Shown here: in pieces, positions 35,176 through 48,335 of the stretch
Position numbering within the stretch: the stretch's first letter is position 1
Layout: each line of letters begins with the position of its first letter
Source: Morinoia aosen
Lineage: Eukaryota > Arthropoda > Malacostraca > Amphipoda > Talitridae
Assembly (NCBI GenBank): GCA_030386875.1
Contig: CM059558.1
Location: 14,302,928 to 14,366,927 of the forward strand
Direction of reading: 5' to 3'
Length of the DNA: 64,000 bases
Translations under genes and position numbers: made by a program
Notes under the pieces: generated by a model
Told to the model about the DNA's origin: nothing
Databases searched by the model: none
The model's input: only the letters and a program-made list of their open reading frames with translations

Positions 35176-35464
35176 GGATGTGTCGTCCGTTGTTGATATA
35201 TTGGTTTTCATACCCTCTCTACCGCTGTAATGGGGGAACAATGAAAAATATACTTAAAATCCATGGAAAAATTCAATACAGCTTAAAATTAATAGCAGAA
35301 TAAAACAAATACTATACATCAACCGCAAATACCAAAAATACTTCGAATCAATGAGAAATAAAACTATTCGATAATAATTGCGAACTTTAAAAATACCTAC
35401 GATAGAAGCAAGACCTTCCTGTTTCTGTTGTCATGCCAAGTGCGCAATTTAAACCCGTGTTTAT
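35176..35464. other. Spacer
   Basis: AT-rich unique DNA. TACCCTCTCTACCGCTGTAAT near its left end recalls the TACCCTGTCTACCGTAAT unit of the array at 59483-59720. No gene recognised. Confidence 0.6.
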
Positions 35465-35870
35465 ATCTACATAATATAAAAAATATATATTATGTGTAAA
35501 TGATATACATAGTATAGAATATATATATTATGTGTAAATAATATACATAGTATAAAATATATATATTATGTATAAATAATTTACATAGTATAAAATATAT
35601 ATATTATGTATAAATAATATACATAGTATAAAATATATATATTAGGTATAAATAATATACATAGTATAAAATATATATATTAGGTATAAATAACATAGTA
35701 TAAAATACATATATTATGTATAAATAATATGCATACTATAAAATATACATATTATGTATATATGATAGAAATTAGATATAATATATATATCTCGTATAAA
35801 TAATGTGCATAGTATAAAATATACATATTATGTATATATAATATACATAATATAAAATACATAATACATT
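35465..35870. repeat. 38-bp AT-only array
   Basis: About ten copies of a unit running ATACATAGTATAAAATATAT, ATATTATGTATAAATAAT, almost wholly A and T. Right-hand copies are diverged and shortened. Confidence 0.92.
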
Positions 35871-36347
35871 ATATGTTCCACGAGGTCCATATTTGAAAGA
35901 CGTAGTTGCACGTAGAGTATGTGTACCACTAAATATTCATTTATTTTAACTCTAAAAATTAACTTAACACTTTCATACTTGGTGAAAATAACATATTTGC
36001 TTCATATACATATTGAAAAAAGTTAACATATTGAAAAAACCAAGTTAAAATAAGCGTTTTTTTAGGAAAGAAGCAGACTGATGGAATGGCGGGATTATCG
36101 CAACCGGTCTTCAGAAAACCCCACTAAAGTAGAAACCGTTGTGAACGTGTTGAATATAACTTCGAATAATATAGGCATTTATAATTGAATAATTATGTAT
36201 AATAATTACATATGATATTGTTACATATAGTAATTGGTAATATTACAAATAATCACATGTAAATTATTACAAATCAGGTATCTGTAATCTGTCTTAAAGT
36301 CATGTTTGCGTGAGATATGTGCTGAGCATATTTGTATCATCAAATAT
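35871..36347. other. AT-rich spacer
   Basis: About 480 bp of unique AT-rich DNA with short TTACATATAGTAATTGGTAA-type partial dyads near 36225. No open frame or RNA feature worth calling. Confidence 0.65.
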
Positions 36348-39170
36348 ACCAATGTGCACCTAATATGTTCCCACTCGGCACCAAATGCGTACCAAATGTG
36401 TTCCTAATGTGTACCAAATGTGTACTTAATGTGTACCAAATGTGTACTTAGTGTGTACCAAATGTGTACTTAATGTGGACCAAATGTGTACTTAGTGTGT
36501 ACCAAATGTGTTCTTAGTGTGAACAAAATGTGTACTTAGTGTGTACCAAATGTGTTCTTAGTGTGTACCAAATGTGTACTTAATGTGTACCAAATGTGTA
36601 CTTAGTGTGTACCAAATGTGTTCTTAATGTGTACCAAATGTGTACTTAGTGTGTACCAAATGTGTACTTAGTGTGTACCAAATGTGTTCTTAGTGTGTAC
36701 CAAATGTGTACTTAATGTGGACCAAATGTGTACTTAGTGTGTACCAAATGTGTTCTTAGTGTGAACAAAATGTGTACTTAGTGTGTACCAAATGTGTTCT
36801 TAGTGTGTACCAAATGTGTACTTAATGTGTACCAAATGTGTACTTAGTGTGTACCAAATGTGTTCTTAATGTGTACCAAATGTGTACTTAGTGTGTACCA
36901 AATGTGTACTTAGTGTGTACCAAATGTGTTCTTAGTGTGTACCAAATGTGTACTTAATGCGGACCAAATGTGTACCTAGTGTGTACCAAATGTGTTCTTA
37001 ATGTGTACCAAATGTGTACTTAGTGTGTACCAAATGTGTACTTAATGTGTACCAAATGTGTACTTAATGTGTACCAAATGTGTACTTAGTGTGTACCAAA
37101 TGTGTACTTAGTGTGTACCAAATGTGTACTTAGTGTGTACCAAATGTGTTCTTAGTGTGAACAAAATGTGTACTTAATGTGGACCAAATGTGTACTTAGT
37201 GTGTACCAAATGTGTACTTAGTGTACCAAATGTGTACTTAGTGTGTACCAAATGTGTACTTAATGTGTACCAAATGTGTACTTAATGTGTACCAAATGTG
37301 TACTTAGTGTGTACCAAATGTGTACTTAGTGTGTACCAAATGTGTACTTAGTGTGTACCAAATGTGTTCTTAGTGTGAACAAAATGTGTACTTAATGTGG
37401 ACCAAATGTGTACTTAGTGTGTACCAAATGTGTTCTTAATGTGTACCAAATGTGTACTTAGTGTGGACCAAATGTGTACTTAGTGTGTACCAAATGTGTT
37501 CTTAGTGTGAACAAAATGTGTACTTAATGTGGACCAAATGTGTACTTAGTGTGTACCAAATGTGTTCTTAATGTGTACCAAATGTGTACTTAGTGTGTAC
37601 CAAATGTGTACTTAATGTGTACCAAATGTGTACTTAATGTGTACCAAATGTGTACTTAATGTGTACCAAATGTGTACTTAGTGTGTACCAAATGTGTTCT
37701 TAGTGTGTACCAAATGTGTACTTAATGTGTACCAAATGTGTACTTAATGTGTACCAAATGTGTACATAGTGTGTACCAAATGTGTACTTAATGTGAACCA
37801 AATGTGTACTTAGTGTGTACCAAATGTGTACTTAGTGTGTACCAAATGTGTACTTAGTGTGAACCAAATGTGTACTTAGTGTGTACCAAATGTGTTCTTA
37901 GTGTGTACCAAATGTGTACTTGATGTGTACCAAATGTGTACTTAGTGTGTACCAAATGTGTTCTTAATGTGTACCAAATGTGTACTTAGTGTGTACCAAA
38001 TGTGTACTTAGTGTGAACCAAATGTGTACTTAGTGTGTACCAAATGTGTTCTTAGTGTGTACCAAATGTGTACTTAATGTGGACCAAATGTGTACTTAAT
38101 GTATACCAAATGTGTTCTTAGTGTGTACCAAATGTGTACTTAATATGTACCAAATGTGTATCTAATATGTACCAAATGTGTACTTAATGTGTACCAAATG
38201 TGTTCTTATTGTGTACCAAATGTGTATCTAATATGTACCAAATGTGTACTTAATGTATACCAAATGTGTTCTTAATGTGTACCAAATGTGTACTTAATGT
38301 GTACCAAATGTGTACTTAATGTGTACCAAATGTGTACTTAATGTGTACCAAATGTGTACTTAATGTGTACCAAATGTGTACTTAATGTGTACCAAATGAG
38401 TTCTTAATGTGTACCAAATGTGTTCTTAATGTGTACCAAATGTATACTTAATGTGTACCAAATGTGTTCTTAATGTGTACCAAATGTGTACTTAATGAGT
38501 ACCAAATGTGTACTTAGTGTGTACCAAATGTGTACTTAATGTGTACCAAATGTGTACTTAATGTGTACCAAATGTGTTCTTAGTGTGTACCAAATGTGTA
38601 CTTAATGTGTACCAAATGTGTATCTAATATGTACCAAATGTGTACTTAATGTGTACCAAATGTGTTCTTATTGTGTACCAAATGTGTATCTAATATGTAC
38701 CAAATGTGTACTTAATGTATACCAAATGTGTTCTTAATGTGTACCAAATGCGTACTTAATGTGTACCAAATGTGTACTTAATGTGTACCAAATGTGTACT
38801 TAATGTGTACCAAATGTGTACTTAATGTGTACCAAATGTGTACTTAATGTGTACCAAATGTGTTCTTAATGTGTACCAAATGTGTACTTAATGTGTACCA
38901 AATGTGTACTTAATGTGTACCAAATGTGTACTTAGTGTGTACCAAATGAGTTCTTAATGTGTACCGAATGTGTACTTAATGTGTACCAAATGGGTACTTA
39001 ATGTGTACCAAATGTGTATCTAATGTGTACCAAATGTGTACTTAATGTGTACCAAATGAGTTCTTAATGTGTACCAAATGAGTTCTTAATGTGTACCAAA
39101 TGTGTAATTAATGTGTACCAAATGTGTACTTAATGTGTACCAAATGCGTACCTAATATGTACCAGGTATG
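36348..39170. repeat. 22-bp minisatellite array
   Basis: About 128 copies of GTGTACCAAATGTGTACTTA plus AT or GT, itself two similar 11-bp halves (GTGTACCAAAT and GTGTACTTAAT). Variants TGGACC, TTCTTAG and GAACAAAATG mark a 242-bp (11-unit) higher-order repeat in the left part. From about 38080 the TATCTAATATG variant marks another block with a 462-bp offset. Edge copies at both ends are diverged. Confidence 0.97.
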
Positions 39171-39477
39171 TCAGAAACGGACGATGCAAATAAAAAAGAT
39201 GCAGGAATCAGACGCAATAGCAATATTAGAGCTGCATAATTACCAAGTAAATTAAATAAATCACGCACTTAACACATTTTTAGTTTTGAGATAAATTTCT
39301 CATAGTAAAATTGCGTGTCCGAATTTCAATAACTAATAAAATTTAGAACAAAACATTTTCTAAAAAATTCAACTGCAGCCATCATACCGTTCAAAAATAA
39401 TGGAACAGTTATTTTCGATAGCACGAGTGTATATTTGTTCAAAATTGATTTTATATGAAACCCCTTCAGGATTTATA
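39171..39477. other. AT-rich spacer
   Basis: About 300 bp of unique AT-rich DNA. An ATG at 39400 opens a frame that runs straight into the 29-bp array; this is not taken as a gene start. Confidence 0.65.
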
Positions 39478-41380
39478 TACCATCACTACCACCAACCCCA
39501 CACCAGTACCATCACTACCACCAACCCCACACCAGTACCATCACTACCACCAACCCCACACCAGTACCATCACTACCACCAACCCCACACCAGTACCATC
39601 ACTACCACCAACCCCACACCAGTACCATCACTACCACCAACCCCACACCAGTATCATCACTACCACCAACCCCACACCAGTACCATCGCTACCACCAACC
39701 CCACACCAGTACCATCACTACCACCAACCCCACACCAGTACCATCGCTACCACCAACCCCACACCAGTACCATCACTACCACCAACCCCACACCAGTATC
39801 ATCACTACCACCAACCCCACACCAGTACCATCGCTACCACCAACCCCACACCAGTACCATCACTACCACCAACCCCACACCAGTACCATCGCTACCACCA
39901 ACCCCACACCAGTACCATCACTACCACCAACCCCACACCAGTACCATCACTACCACCAACCCCACACCAGTACCATCACTACCCCCAACCCCACACCAGT
40001 ACCATCACTACCACCAACCCCACACCAGTATCGTCGCTAACACCAACCCCACACCACACCAGTACCATCACTACCACCAACCCCACACCAGTATCATCGC
40101 TACCCCCAACCCCACACCAGTACCATCACTACCACCAATCCCACACCAGTATCATCGCTAACACCAACCCCACACCACACCAGTACCATCACTACCACCA
40201 ACCCCACACCAGTATCATCGCTACCTCCAACCCCACACCAGTACCATCACTACCCCCAACCCCACACCAGTACCATCACTACCATCAACCCCACACCAGT
40301 ATCATCGCTAACACCAACCCCACACCACACCAGTACCATCACTACCACCAACCCCACACCAGTACCATCGCTACCACCAACCCCACACCAGTACCATCAC
40401 TACCACCAACCCCACACCAGTATCATCACTACCACCAACCCCACACCAGCACCATCACTACCACCAACCCCACACCAGTACCATCACTACCACCAACCCC
40501 ACACCAGTACCATCACTACCACCAACCCCACACCAGTACCATCACTACCACCAACCCCACACCAGTACCATCACTACCACCAACCCCACACCAGTACCAT
40601 CACTACCACCAACCCCACACCAGTACCATCACTACCCCCAACCCCACACCAGTACCATCACTACCACCAACCCCACACCAGTATCGTCGCTAACACCAAC
40701 CCCACACCACACCAGTACCATCACTACCACCAACCCCACACCAGTATCATCGCTACCCCCAACCCCACACCAGTACCATCACTACCACCAACCCCACACC
40801 AGTATCATCGCTAACACCAACCCCACACCACACCAGTACCATCACTACCACCAACCCCACACCAGTACCATCGCTACCCCCAACCCCACACCAGTATCAT
40901 CGCTACCCCCAACCCCACACCAGTACCATCACTACCACCAACCCCACACCAGTATCATCGCTACCCCCAACCCCACACCAGTACCATCACTACCACCAAC
41001 CCCACACCAGTATCATCGCTAACACCAACCCCACACCACACCAGTACCATCACTACCACCAACCCCACACCAGTACCATCACTACCACCAACCCCACACC
41101 AGTACCATCACTACCACCAACCCCACACCAGTATCATCGCTAACACCAACCCCACACCACACCAGTACCATCACTACCACCAACCCCACACCAGTACCAT
41201 CACTACCACCAACCCCACACCAGTACCATCACTACCACCAACCCCACACCAGTATCATCGCTAACACCAACCCCACACCACACCAGTACCATCACTACCA
41301 CCAACCCCACACCAGTATCATCGCTAACACCAACCCCACACCACACCAGTACCATCACTACCACCAACCCCACACCAGTA
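39478..41380. repeat. 29-bp minisatellite array, left part
   Basis: Units of ACCATCACTACCACCAACCC plus CACACCAGT. Variants include ATCATCGCTA, CTACCCCCAACC and a longer form with TCGCTAACACC and a doubled ACACC (about 34 bp). The array is broken by the insertion at 41381 and resumes at 42612. Frames up to 412 codons (39455-40693) are repeat translations. Confidence 0.97.
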
Positions 41381-41391
41381 CCCAATTGAAA
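41381..41391 (+). repeat. Left terminal inverted repeat of the insertion
   Basis: CCCAATTGAAA, immediately after the TA at 41379-41380. It is the exact reverse complement of the right end at 42601-42611. Confidence 0.92.
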
Positions 41392-41403
41392 ATTATCGCC
41401 CTT

Positions 41404-41450
41404 TTCAGGTAGTAATTTAGTCGTAAAAGGTCGAAAACGGCCCAAAAGGG
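41404..41450 (+). repeat. Left subterminal motif of the insertion
   Basis: TTCAGGTAGTAA is followed about 22 bp later by GGCCCAAAAGGGCC, a near-palindrome. The same pair of motifs recurs in the right-hand 42-bp repeats, so this looks like one copy of the subterminal unit. Confidence 0.75.
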
Positions 41451-41706
41451 CCAAAAATCACGACTTCAAACCGACTCCTACCTATACTTGGCCTATTAGG
41501 GCTTGAAAAGGGCTCTTCATTCAGCTGGCCTTTTATAGGTCTAGTCAATGGCTGTTTGCGGGCTCATTCGGGTCGTTTAAAGTCGTTTTCAAGCCTTTTC
41601 GACGACCTCTATTTGGACGCGTAATAGATTGTAAAAAGACTCGTAATCGTAAATGTTGTACAAGTCGTATTACTTCAGTAAATGTAAAGAACTAAATGAA
41701 TTTCAA

Positions 41707-41740
41707 CTAACCTAACTTAGTTAAGTTAGATTAGGTAAGT
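41707..41740. other. Imperfect dyad inside the insertion
   Basis: CTAACCTAACTTAG is followed by TTAAGTTAGATTAGG, an imperfect inverted repeat. It superficially resembles TTAGG but has no tandem TTAGG run. Confidence 0.6.
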
Positions 41741-42084
41741 TTCGTTAAACATCTTCAACAATACTATAAATAATTAATCCAGTCAACATGAAAACTAGGA
41801 TAGAAAAGCTAACTGCTGAGCATAACATCAAATTGGCACTTTATTAATGCATTATATAAAATAAATATGAATGATAGCTTATAACTGTTGGAACACTTGG
41901 GTTGTCGAACGCTGAGCATTCAACTTGTAGTGCTTTACCCTAGTTACCCCTCAAACCTCGATTCTAGTCCTTCTATGTTCAGTAATCTTAATACATCCCA
42001 ATGTAAATTTATTTCAGAAAAAGTTTCCACTTCTCCGCCGCTTATCATCGATACCTACAGCCGGAGAAGTATAAACCTAAGTCC

Positions 42085-42128
42085 GCTGCTTCACTCGCCT
42101 CAAATCGGAACTCACTAGGCGAAGCAGC
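42085..42128. other. Bulged inverted repeat inside the insertion
   Basis: GCTGCTTC-ACTC-GCCT (42085-42100) pairs with AGGCGAAGCAGC (42117-42128), leaving a 4-nt bulge and a 16-nt loop. Confidence 0.8.
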
Positions 42129-42225
42129 CACAAGACCCGGCCTTACAAACTCTTTATATCGTATAAAAAATCTGATGTTGGAGCTCTTTGAGGTCGTTGC
42201 ATGGCCCTCTATAAGTCGTACGGAA

Positions 42226-42460
42226 GCCTAATAAGGCCGGTATTAGCCTTGATCAAGCAGTAAGGAAGCCCAAAAGGGCCGGTATTAGCCTTGATCAAGC
42301 AGTAAGGAAGCCCAAAAGGGCCGGTATTAGCCTTGATCAAGCAGTAAGGAAGCCCAAAAAAGGCCAGGACGAGACTCGTTCAAGCAATGGAAAAGCCAAA
42401 AATAGTCGTGAATAGCCTCGTTCAGGTAGTAGAGAAGCCCAAAATGGCCGTTGCATTAGC
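42226..42460 (+). repeat. 42-bp subterminal tandem repeats of the insertion
   Basis: GCCCAAAAGGGCC (or a variant) starts at 42226, 42268, 42310 and 42352, exactly 42 bp apart, each followed by GGTATTAGCCTTGATCAAGC and AGTAAGGAA. The period continues with decay to 42379 (TTCAAGCAATGG) and 42421 (TTCAGGTAGTAG). Inverted copies of the motif lie at about 42533 (TTACTGCTTGAA) and 42567 (AACTGCCTGAAA). Such arrays often bind the transposase in known families; here that is inference. Confidence 0.85.
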
Positions 42461-42600
42461 CGTTTCGATGCCCAGAAATAGCCGTTTAAAAGGGCTTAAA
42501 ATAAGTAGACATTTGCTCCGAAAAAGGCTAATTTACTGCTTGAAAACGACTAAACTCTCGGCTTATAACTGCCTGAAAACGATCTGTAAAAGGCTCAGAA

Positions 42601-42611
42601 TTTCAATTGGG
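42601..42611 (-). repeat. Right terminal inverted repeat of the insertion
   Basis: TTTCAATTGGG, immediately before the TA at 42612-42613. It pairs exactly with the left end. Confidence 0.92.
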
Positions 42612-45600
42612 TATCATCGCTACCTCCAACCCCACACCAGTACCATCACTACCACCAACCCCACACCAGTACCATCACTACCACCAACCCCACACCAGTA
42701 CCATCACTACCACCAACCCCACACCAGTATCATCGCTAACACCAACCTCACACCACACCAGTACCATCACTACCACCAACCCCACACCAGTATCATCGCT
42801 ACCCCCAACCCCGCACCAGTACCATCACTACCACCAACCCCACACCAGTACCATCACTACCACCAACCCCACACCAGTATCATCACTACCACCAACCCCA
42901 CACCAGTACCATCACTACCACCAACCCCACACCAGTATCATCGCTAACACCAACCTCACACCACACCAGTACCATCACTACCACCAACCCCACACCAGTA
43001 TCATCGCTACCCCCAACCCCGCACCAGTACCATCACTACCCCCAACCCCACACCAGTACCATCACTACCACCAACCCCACACCAGTATCATCGCTAACAC
43101 CAACCTCACACCACACCAGTACCATCACTACCACCAACCCCACACCAGTATCATCGCTACCCCCAACCCCGCACCAGTACCATCACTACCACCAACCCCA
43201 CACCAGTACCATCACTACCACCAACCCCACACCAGTATCATCACTACCACCAACCCCACACCAGTACCATCACTACCACCAACCCCACACCAGTACTGTC
43301 ACTACCACCAACCCCACACCAGTACCATCGCTACCACCAACCCCACACCAGTACCATCACTACCACCAACCCCACACCAGTATCATCACTACCACTAACC
43401 CCACGCCAGTACCATCACTACCACCAACCCCACACCAGTACCATCACTACCACCAACCCCACTCCAGTACCATCACTACCACCAACCCCACACCAGTACC
43501 ATCACTACCACCAACCCCACACCAGTACCATCGCTACCACCAACCCCACACCAGTACCATCACTACCACCAACCCCACACCAGTATCATCACTACCACCA
43601 ACCCCACACCAGTACCATCACTACCACCAACCCCACACCAGTACCATCACTACCCCCAACCCCACACCAGTACCATCACTACCATCAACCCCACACCAGT
43701 ATCATCGCTAACACCAATCCCACACCACACCAGTACCATCACTACCACCAACCCCACACCAGTATCATCGCTACCTCCAACCCCACACCAGTACCATCAC
43801 TACCACCAACCCCACACCAGTATCATCGCTAACACCAACCCCACACCACACCAGTACCATCACTACCACCAACCCCACACCACACCAGTACCATCACTAC
43901 CACCAACCCCACACCAGTACCATCACTACCACCAACCCCACACCAGTACCATCACTACCACCAACCCAACACCAGTACCATCACTACCACCAACCCCACA
44001 CCAGTATCATCACTACCACAAACCCCACACCAGTACCATCACTACCACCAACCCCACACCAGTATCATCACTACCACCAACCCCACACCAGTACCATCAC
44101 TACCACCAACCCCACACCAGTACTGTCACTACCACCAACCCCACACCAGTACCATCGCTACCACCAACCCCACACCAGTACCATCACTACCACCAACCCC
44201 ACACCAGTATCATCACTACCACTAACCCCACGCCAGTACCATCACTACCACCAACCCCACACCAGTACCATCACTACCACCAACCCCACTCCAGTACCAT
44301 CACTACCACCAACCCCACACCAGTACCATCACTACCACCAACCCCACACCAGTACCATCGCTACCACCAACCCCACACCAGTACCATCACTACCACCAAC
44401 CCCACACCAGTATCATCACTACCACCAACCCCACACCAGTACCATCACTACCACCAACCCCACACCAGTACCATCACTACCCCCAACCCCACACCAGTAC
44501 CATCACTACCATCAACCCCACACCAGTAGCATCGCTAACACCAATCCCACACCACACCAGTACCATCACTACCACCAACCCCACACCAGTATCATCGCTA
44601 CCTCCAACCCCACACCAGTACCATCACTACCACCAACCCCACACCAGTATCATCGCTAACACCAACCCCACACCACACCAGTACCATCACTACCACCAAC
44701 CCCACACCACACCAGTACCATCACTACCACCAACCCCACACCAGTACCATCACTACCACCAACCCCACACCAGTACCATCACTACCACCAACCCAACACC
44801 AGTACCATCACTACCACCAACCCCACACCAGTATCATCACTACCACAAACCCCACACCAGTACAATCACTACCACCAACCCCACACCAGTACCATCACTA
44901 CCACCAACCCCACACCAGTACCATCACTACCACCAACCCCACACCAGTATCGTCGCTAACACCAACCCCACACCACACCACACCAGTACCATCACTACCA
45001 CCAACCCCACACCAGTATCATCGCTACCCCCAACCCCACACCAGTACCATCACTACCACCAACCCCACACCAGTATCATCGCTAACACCAACCCCACACC
45101 ACACCAGTACCATCACTACCACCAACCCCACACCAGTATCATCGCTACCTCCAACCCCACACCAGTACCATCACTACCCCCAACCCCACACCAGTACCAT
45201 CACTACCACCAACCCCACACCAGTATCATTGCTAACACCAACCCCACACCACACCAGTACCATCACTACCACCAACCCCACACCAGTATCATCGCTACCC
45301 CCAACCCCGCACCAGTACCATCACTACCACCAACCCCACACCAGTACCATCACTACCACCAACCCCACACCAGTATCATCACTACCACCAACCCCACACC
45401 AGTACCATCACTACCACCAACCCCACACCAGTACCATCACTACCACCAACCCCACACCAGTACCATCGCTACCACCAACCCCACACCAGTACCATCACTA
45501 CCACCAACCCCACACCAGTACCATCACTACCACCAACCCCACACCAGTATCATCACTACCACCAACCCCACTCCAGCACCATCACTACCACCAACCCCAC

Positions 45601-48335
45601 ACCAGTACCATCACTACCACCAACCCCACACCAGTACCATCACTACCACCAACCCCACACCAGTACCATCGCTACCACCAACCCCACACCAGTACCATCA
45701 CTACCACCAACCCCACACCAGTATCATCACTACCACCAACCCCACACCAGTACCATCACTACCACCAACCCCACACCAGTACCATCACTACCACCAACCC
45801 CACACCAGTACCATCACTGCCACCAACCCCACACCAGTACCATCACTACCACCAACCCCACACCAGTACCATCGCTACCACCAACCCCACACCAGTACCA
45901 TCACTACCACCAACCCCACACCAGTATCATCACTACCACCAACCCCACACCAGTACCATCACTACCACCAACCCCACACCAGTACCATCACTACCCCCAA
46001 CCCCACACCAGTACCATCACTACCATCAACCCCACACCAGTATCATCGCTAACACCAACCCCACACCACACCAGTACCATCACTACCACCAACCCCACAC
46101 CAGTATCATCGCTACCCCCAACCCCACACCAGTACCATCACTACCACCAACCCCACACCAGTATCATCGCTAACACCAACCCCACACCACACCAGTACCA
46201 TCACTACCACCAGCCCCACACCACACCAGTACCATCACTACCACCAACCCCACACCAGTACCATCACTACCACCAACCCCACACCAGTACCATCACTACC
46301 ACCAACCCAACACCAGTACCATCACTACCACCAACCCCACACCAGTATCATCACTACCACCAACCCCACACCAGTACAATCACTACCACCAACCCCACAC
46401 CAGTACCATCACTACCACCAACCCCACACCAGTACCATCACTACCACCAACTCCACACCAGTACCATCACTACCCCCAACCCCACACCAGTACCATCACT
46501 ACCACCAACCCCACACCAGTATCATCGCTACCACCAACCCCACACCAGTACCATCACTATCACCAACCCCACACCAGTACCATCGCTACCACCAACCCCA
46601 CACCAGTACCATCGCTACCACCAACCCCACACCAGTATCATCGCTACCACCAACCCCACACCAGTACCATCGCTACCACCAACCCCACACCAGTACCATC
46701 ACTACCCCCAGCCCCACACCAGTACCATCACTACCACCAACCCCACACCAGTATCATCACTACCACCAACCCCACACCAGTACCATCACTACCACCAACC
46801 CCACACCAGTACCATCACTACCCCCAACCCCACACCAGTACCATCACTACCATCAACCCCACACCAGTATCATCGCTAACACCAACCCCACACCACACCA
46901 GTACCATCACTACCACCAACCCCACACCAGTATCATCGCTACCCCCAACCCCACACCAGTACCATCACTACCACCAACCCCACACCAGTATCATCGCTAA
47001 CACCAACCCCACACCACACCAGTACCATCACTACCACCAACCCCACACCACACCAGTACCATCACTACCACCAACCCCACACCAGTACCATCACTACCAC
47101 CAACCCCACACCAGTACCATCACTACCACCAACCCAACACCAGTACCATCACTACCACCAACCCCACACCAGTATCATCACTACCACCAACCCCACACCA
47201 GTACAATCACTACCACCAACCCCACACCAGTACCATCACTACCACCAACCCCACACCAGTACCATCACTACCACCAACCCCACACCAGTACCATCACTAC
47301 CCCCAACCCCACACCAGTACCATCACTACCACCAACCCCACACCAGTACCATCGCTACCACCAACCCCACACCAGTACCATCGCTACCACCAACCCCACA
47401 CCAGTACCATCACTACCACCAACCCCACACCAGTACCATCGCTACCACCAACCACACACCAGTACCATCACTACCCCCAACCCCACACCAGTACCATCGC
47501 TACCACCAACCCCACACCAGTATCATCGCTACCACCAACCCCACACCAGTACCATCGCTACCACCAACCCCACACCAGTACCCTCGCTACCACCAACCCC
47601 ACACCAGTATCATCGCTACCACCAACCCCACACCAGTACCATCGCTACCACCAACCCCACACCAGTACCATCGCTACCACCAACCCCACACCAGTATCAT
47701 CGCTACCACCAACCCCACACCAGTATCATCGCTACCACCAACCCCACACCAGTACCATCGCTACCACCAACCCCACACCAGTATCATCGCTACCACCACC
47801 CCCACACCAGTACCATCACTACCACCAACCCCACACCAGTACCATCGCTACCACCAACCCCACACCAGTACCATCACTACCACCAACCCCACACCAGTAC
47901 CATCGCTACCACCAACCCCACACCAGTACCATCGCTACCACCAACCCCACACCAGTACCATCGCTACCACCAACCCCACACCAGTACCATCGCTACCACC
48001 AACCCCACACCAGTACCATCACTACCCCCAGCCCCACACCAGTACCATCACTACCACCAACCCCACACCAGTATCATCACTACCACCAACCCCACACCAG
48101 TACCATCACTACCACCAACCCCACACCAGTACCATCACTACCACCAACCCCACACCAGTACCATCACTACCACCAACCCCACGCCAGTACCATCACTACC
48201 CCCAGCCCCACACCAGTACCATCACTACCACCAACCCCACACCAGTACCATCACTACCACCAACCCCACACCAGTACCATCACTACCACCAACCCCACAC
48301 CAGTACCATCACTACCACCAACCTCACACCACACC
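42612..48335. repeat. 29-bp minisatellite array, right part
   Basis: Same unit family as 39478-41380. Markers GTACTGTC (43293, 44120), CCACGCC (43401, 44228), CAATCCC (43715, 44542) and CCAACCCAAC (43961, 44788) show an 827-bp direct duplication. The same 827-bp offset recurs at 46302/47129 and 46374/47201. From about 46500 ATCGCTACC units dominate. Frames up to 314 codons are repeat translations. Confidence 0.97.

Larger units (their letters stand above)
41381..42611. mobile_element. Transposon-like insertion, 1,231 bp, TA target duplication
   Basis: A block of non-array DNA splits the 29-bp array. Its ends are perfect 11-bp terminal inverted repeats (CCCAATTGAAA at 41381-41391, TTTCAATTGGG at 42601-42611) with weaker similarity farther in. 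TA flanks both sides (41379-41380, 42612-42613). Removing the block and one TA restores CAGTATCATCGCTACC, a normal array variant seen elsewhere (near 40210). Inside are subterminal repeats with the motif TTCARGYAGTAA in direct and inverted orientation. There is no transposase-length frame; a 76-codon frame (41888-42118) is unrecognised. TA target choice fits Tc1/mariner-like families, but the superfamily is not proven. Probably a non-autonomous element. Confidence 0.9.

Noticed and set aside
41707-41740. Interstitial TTAGG telomere remnant
   Set aside because: Only scattered CCTAA/TTAGG-like words inside an imperfect dyad, with no tandem run.
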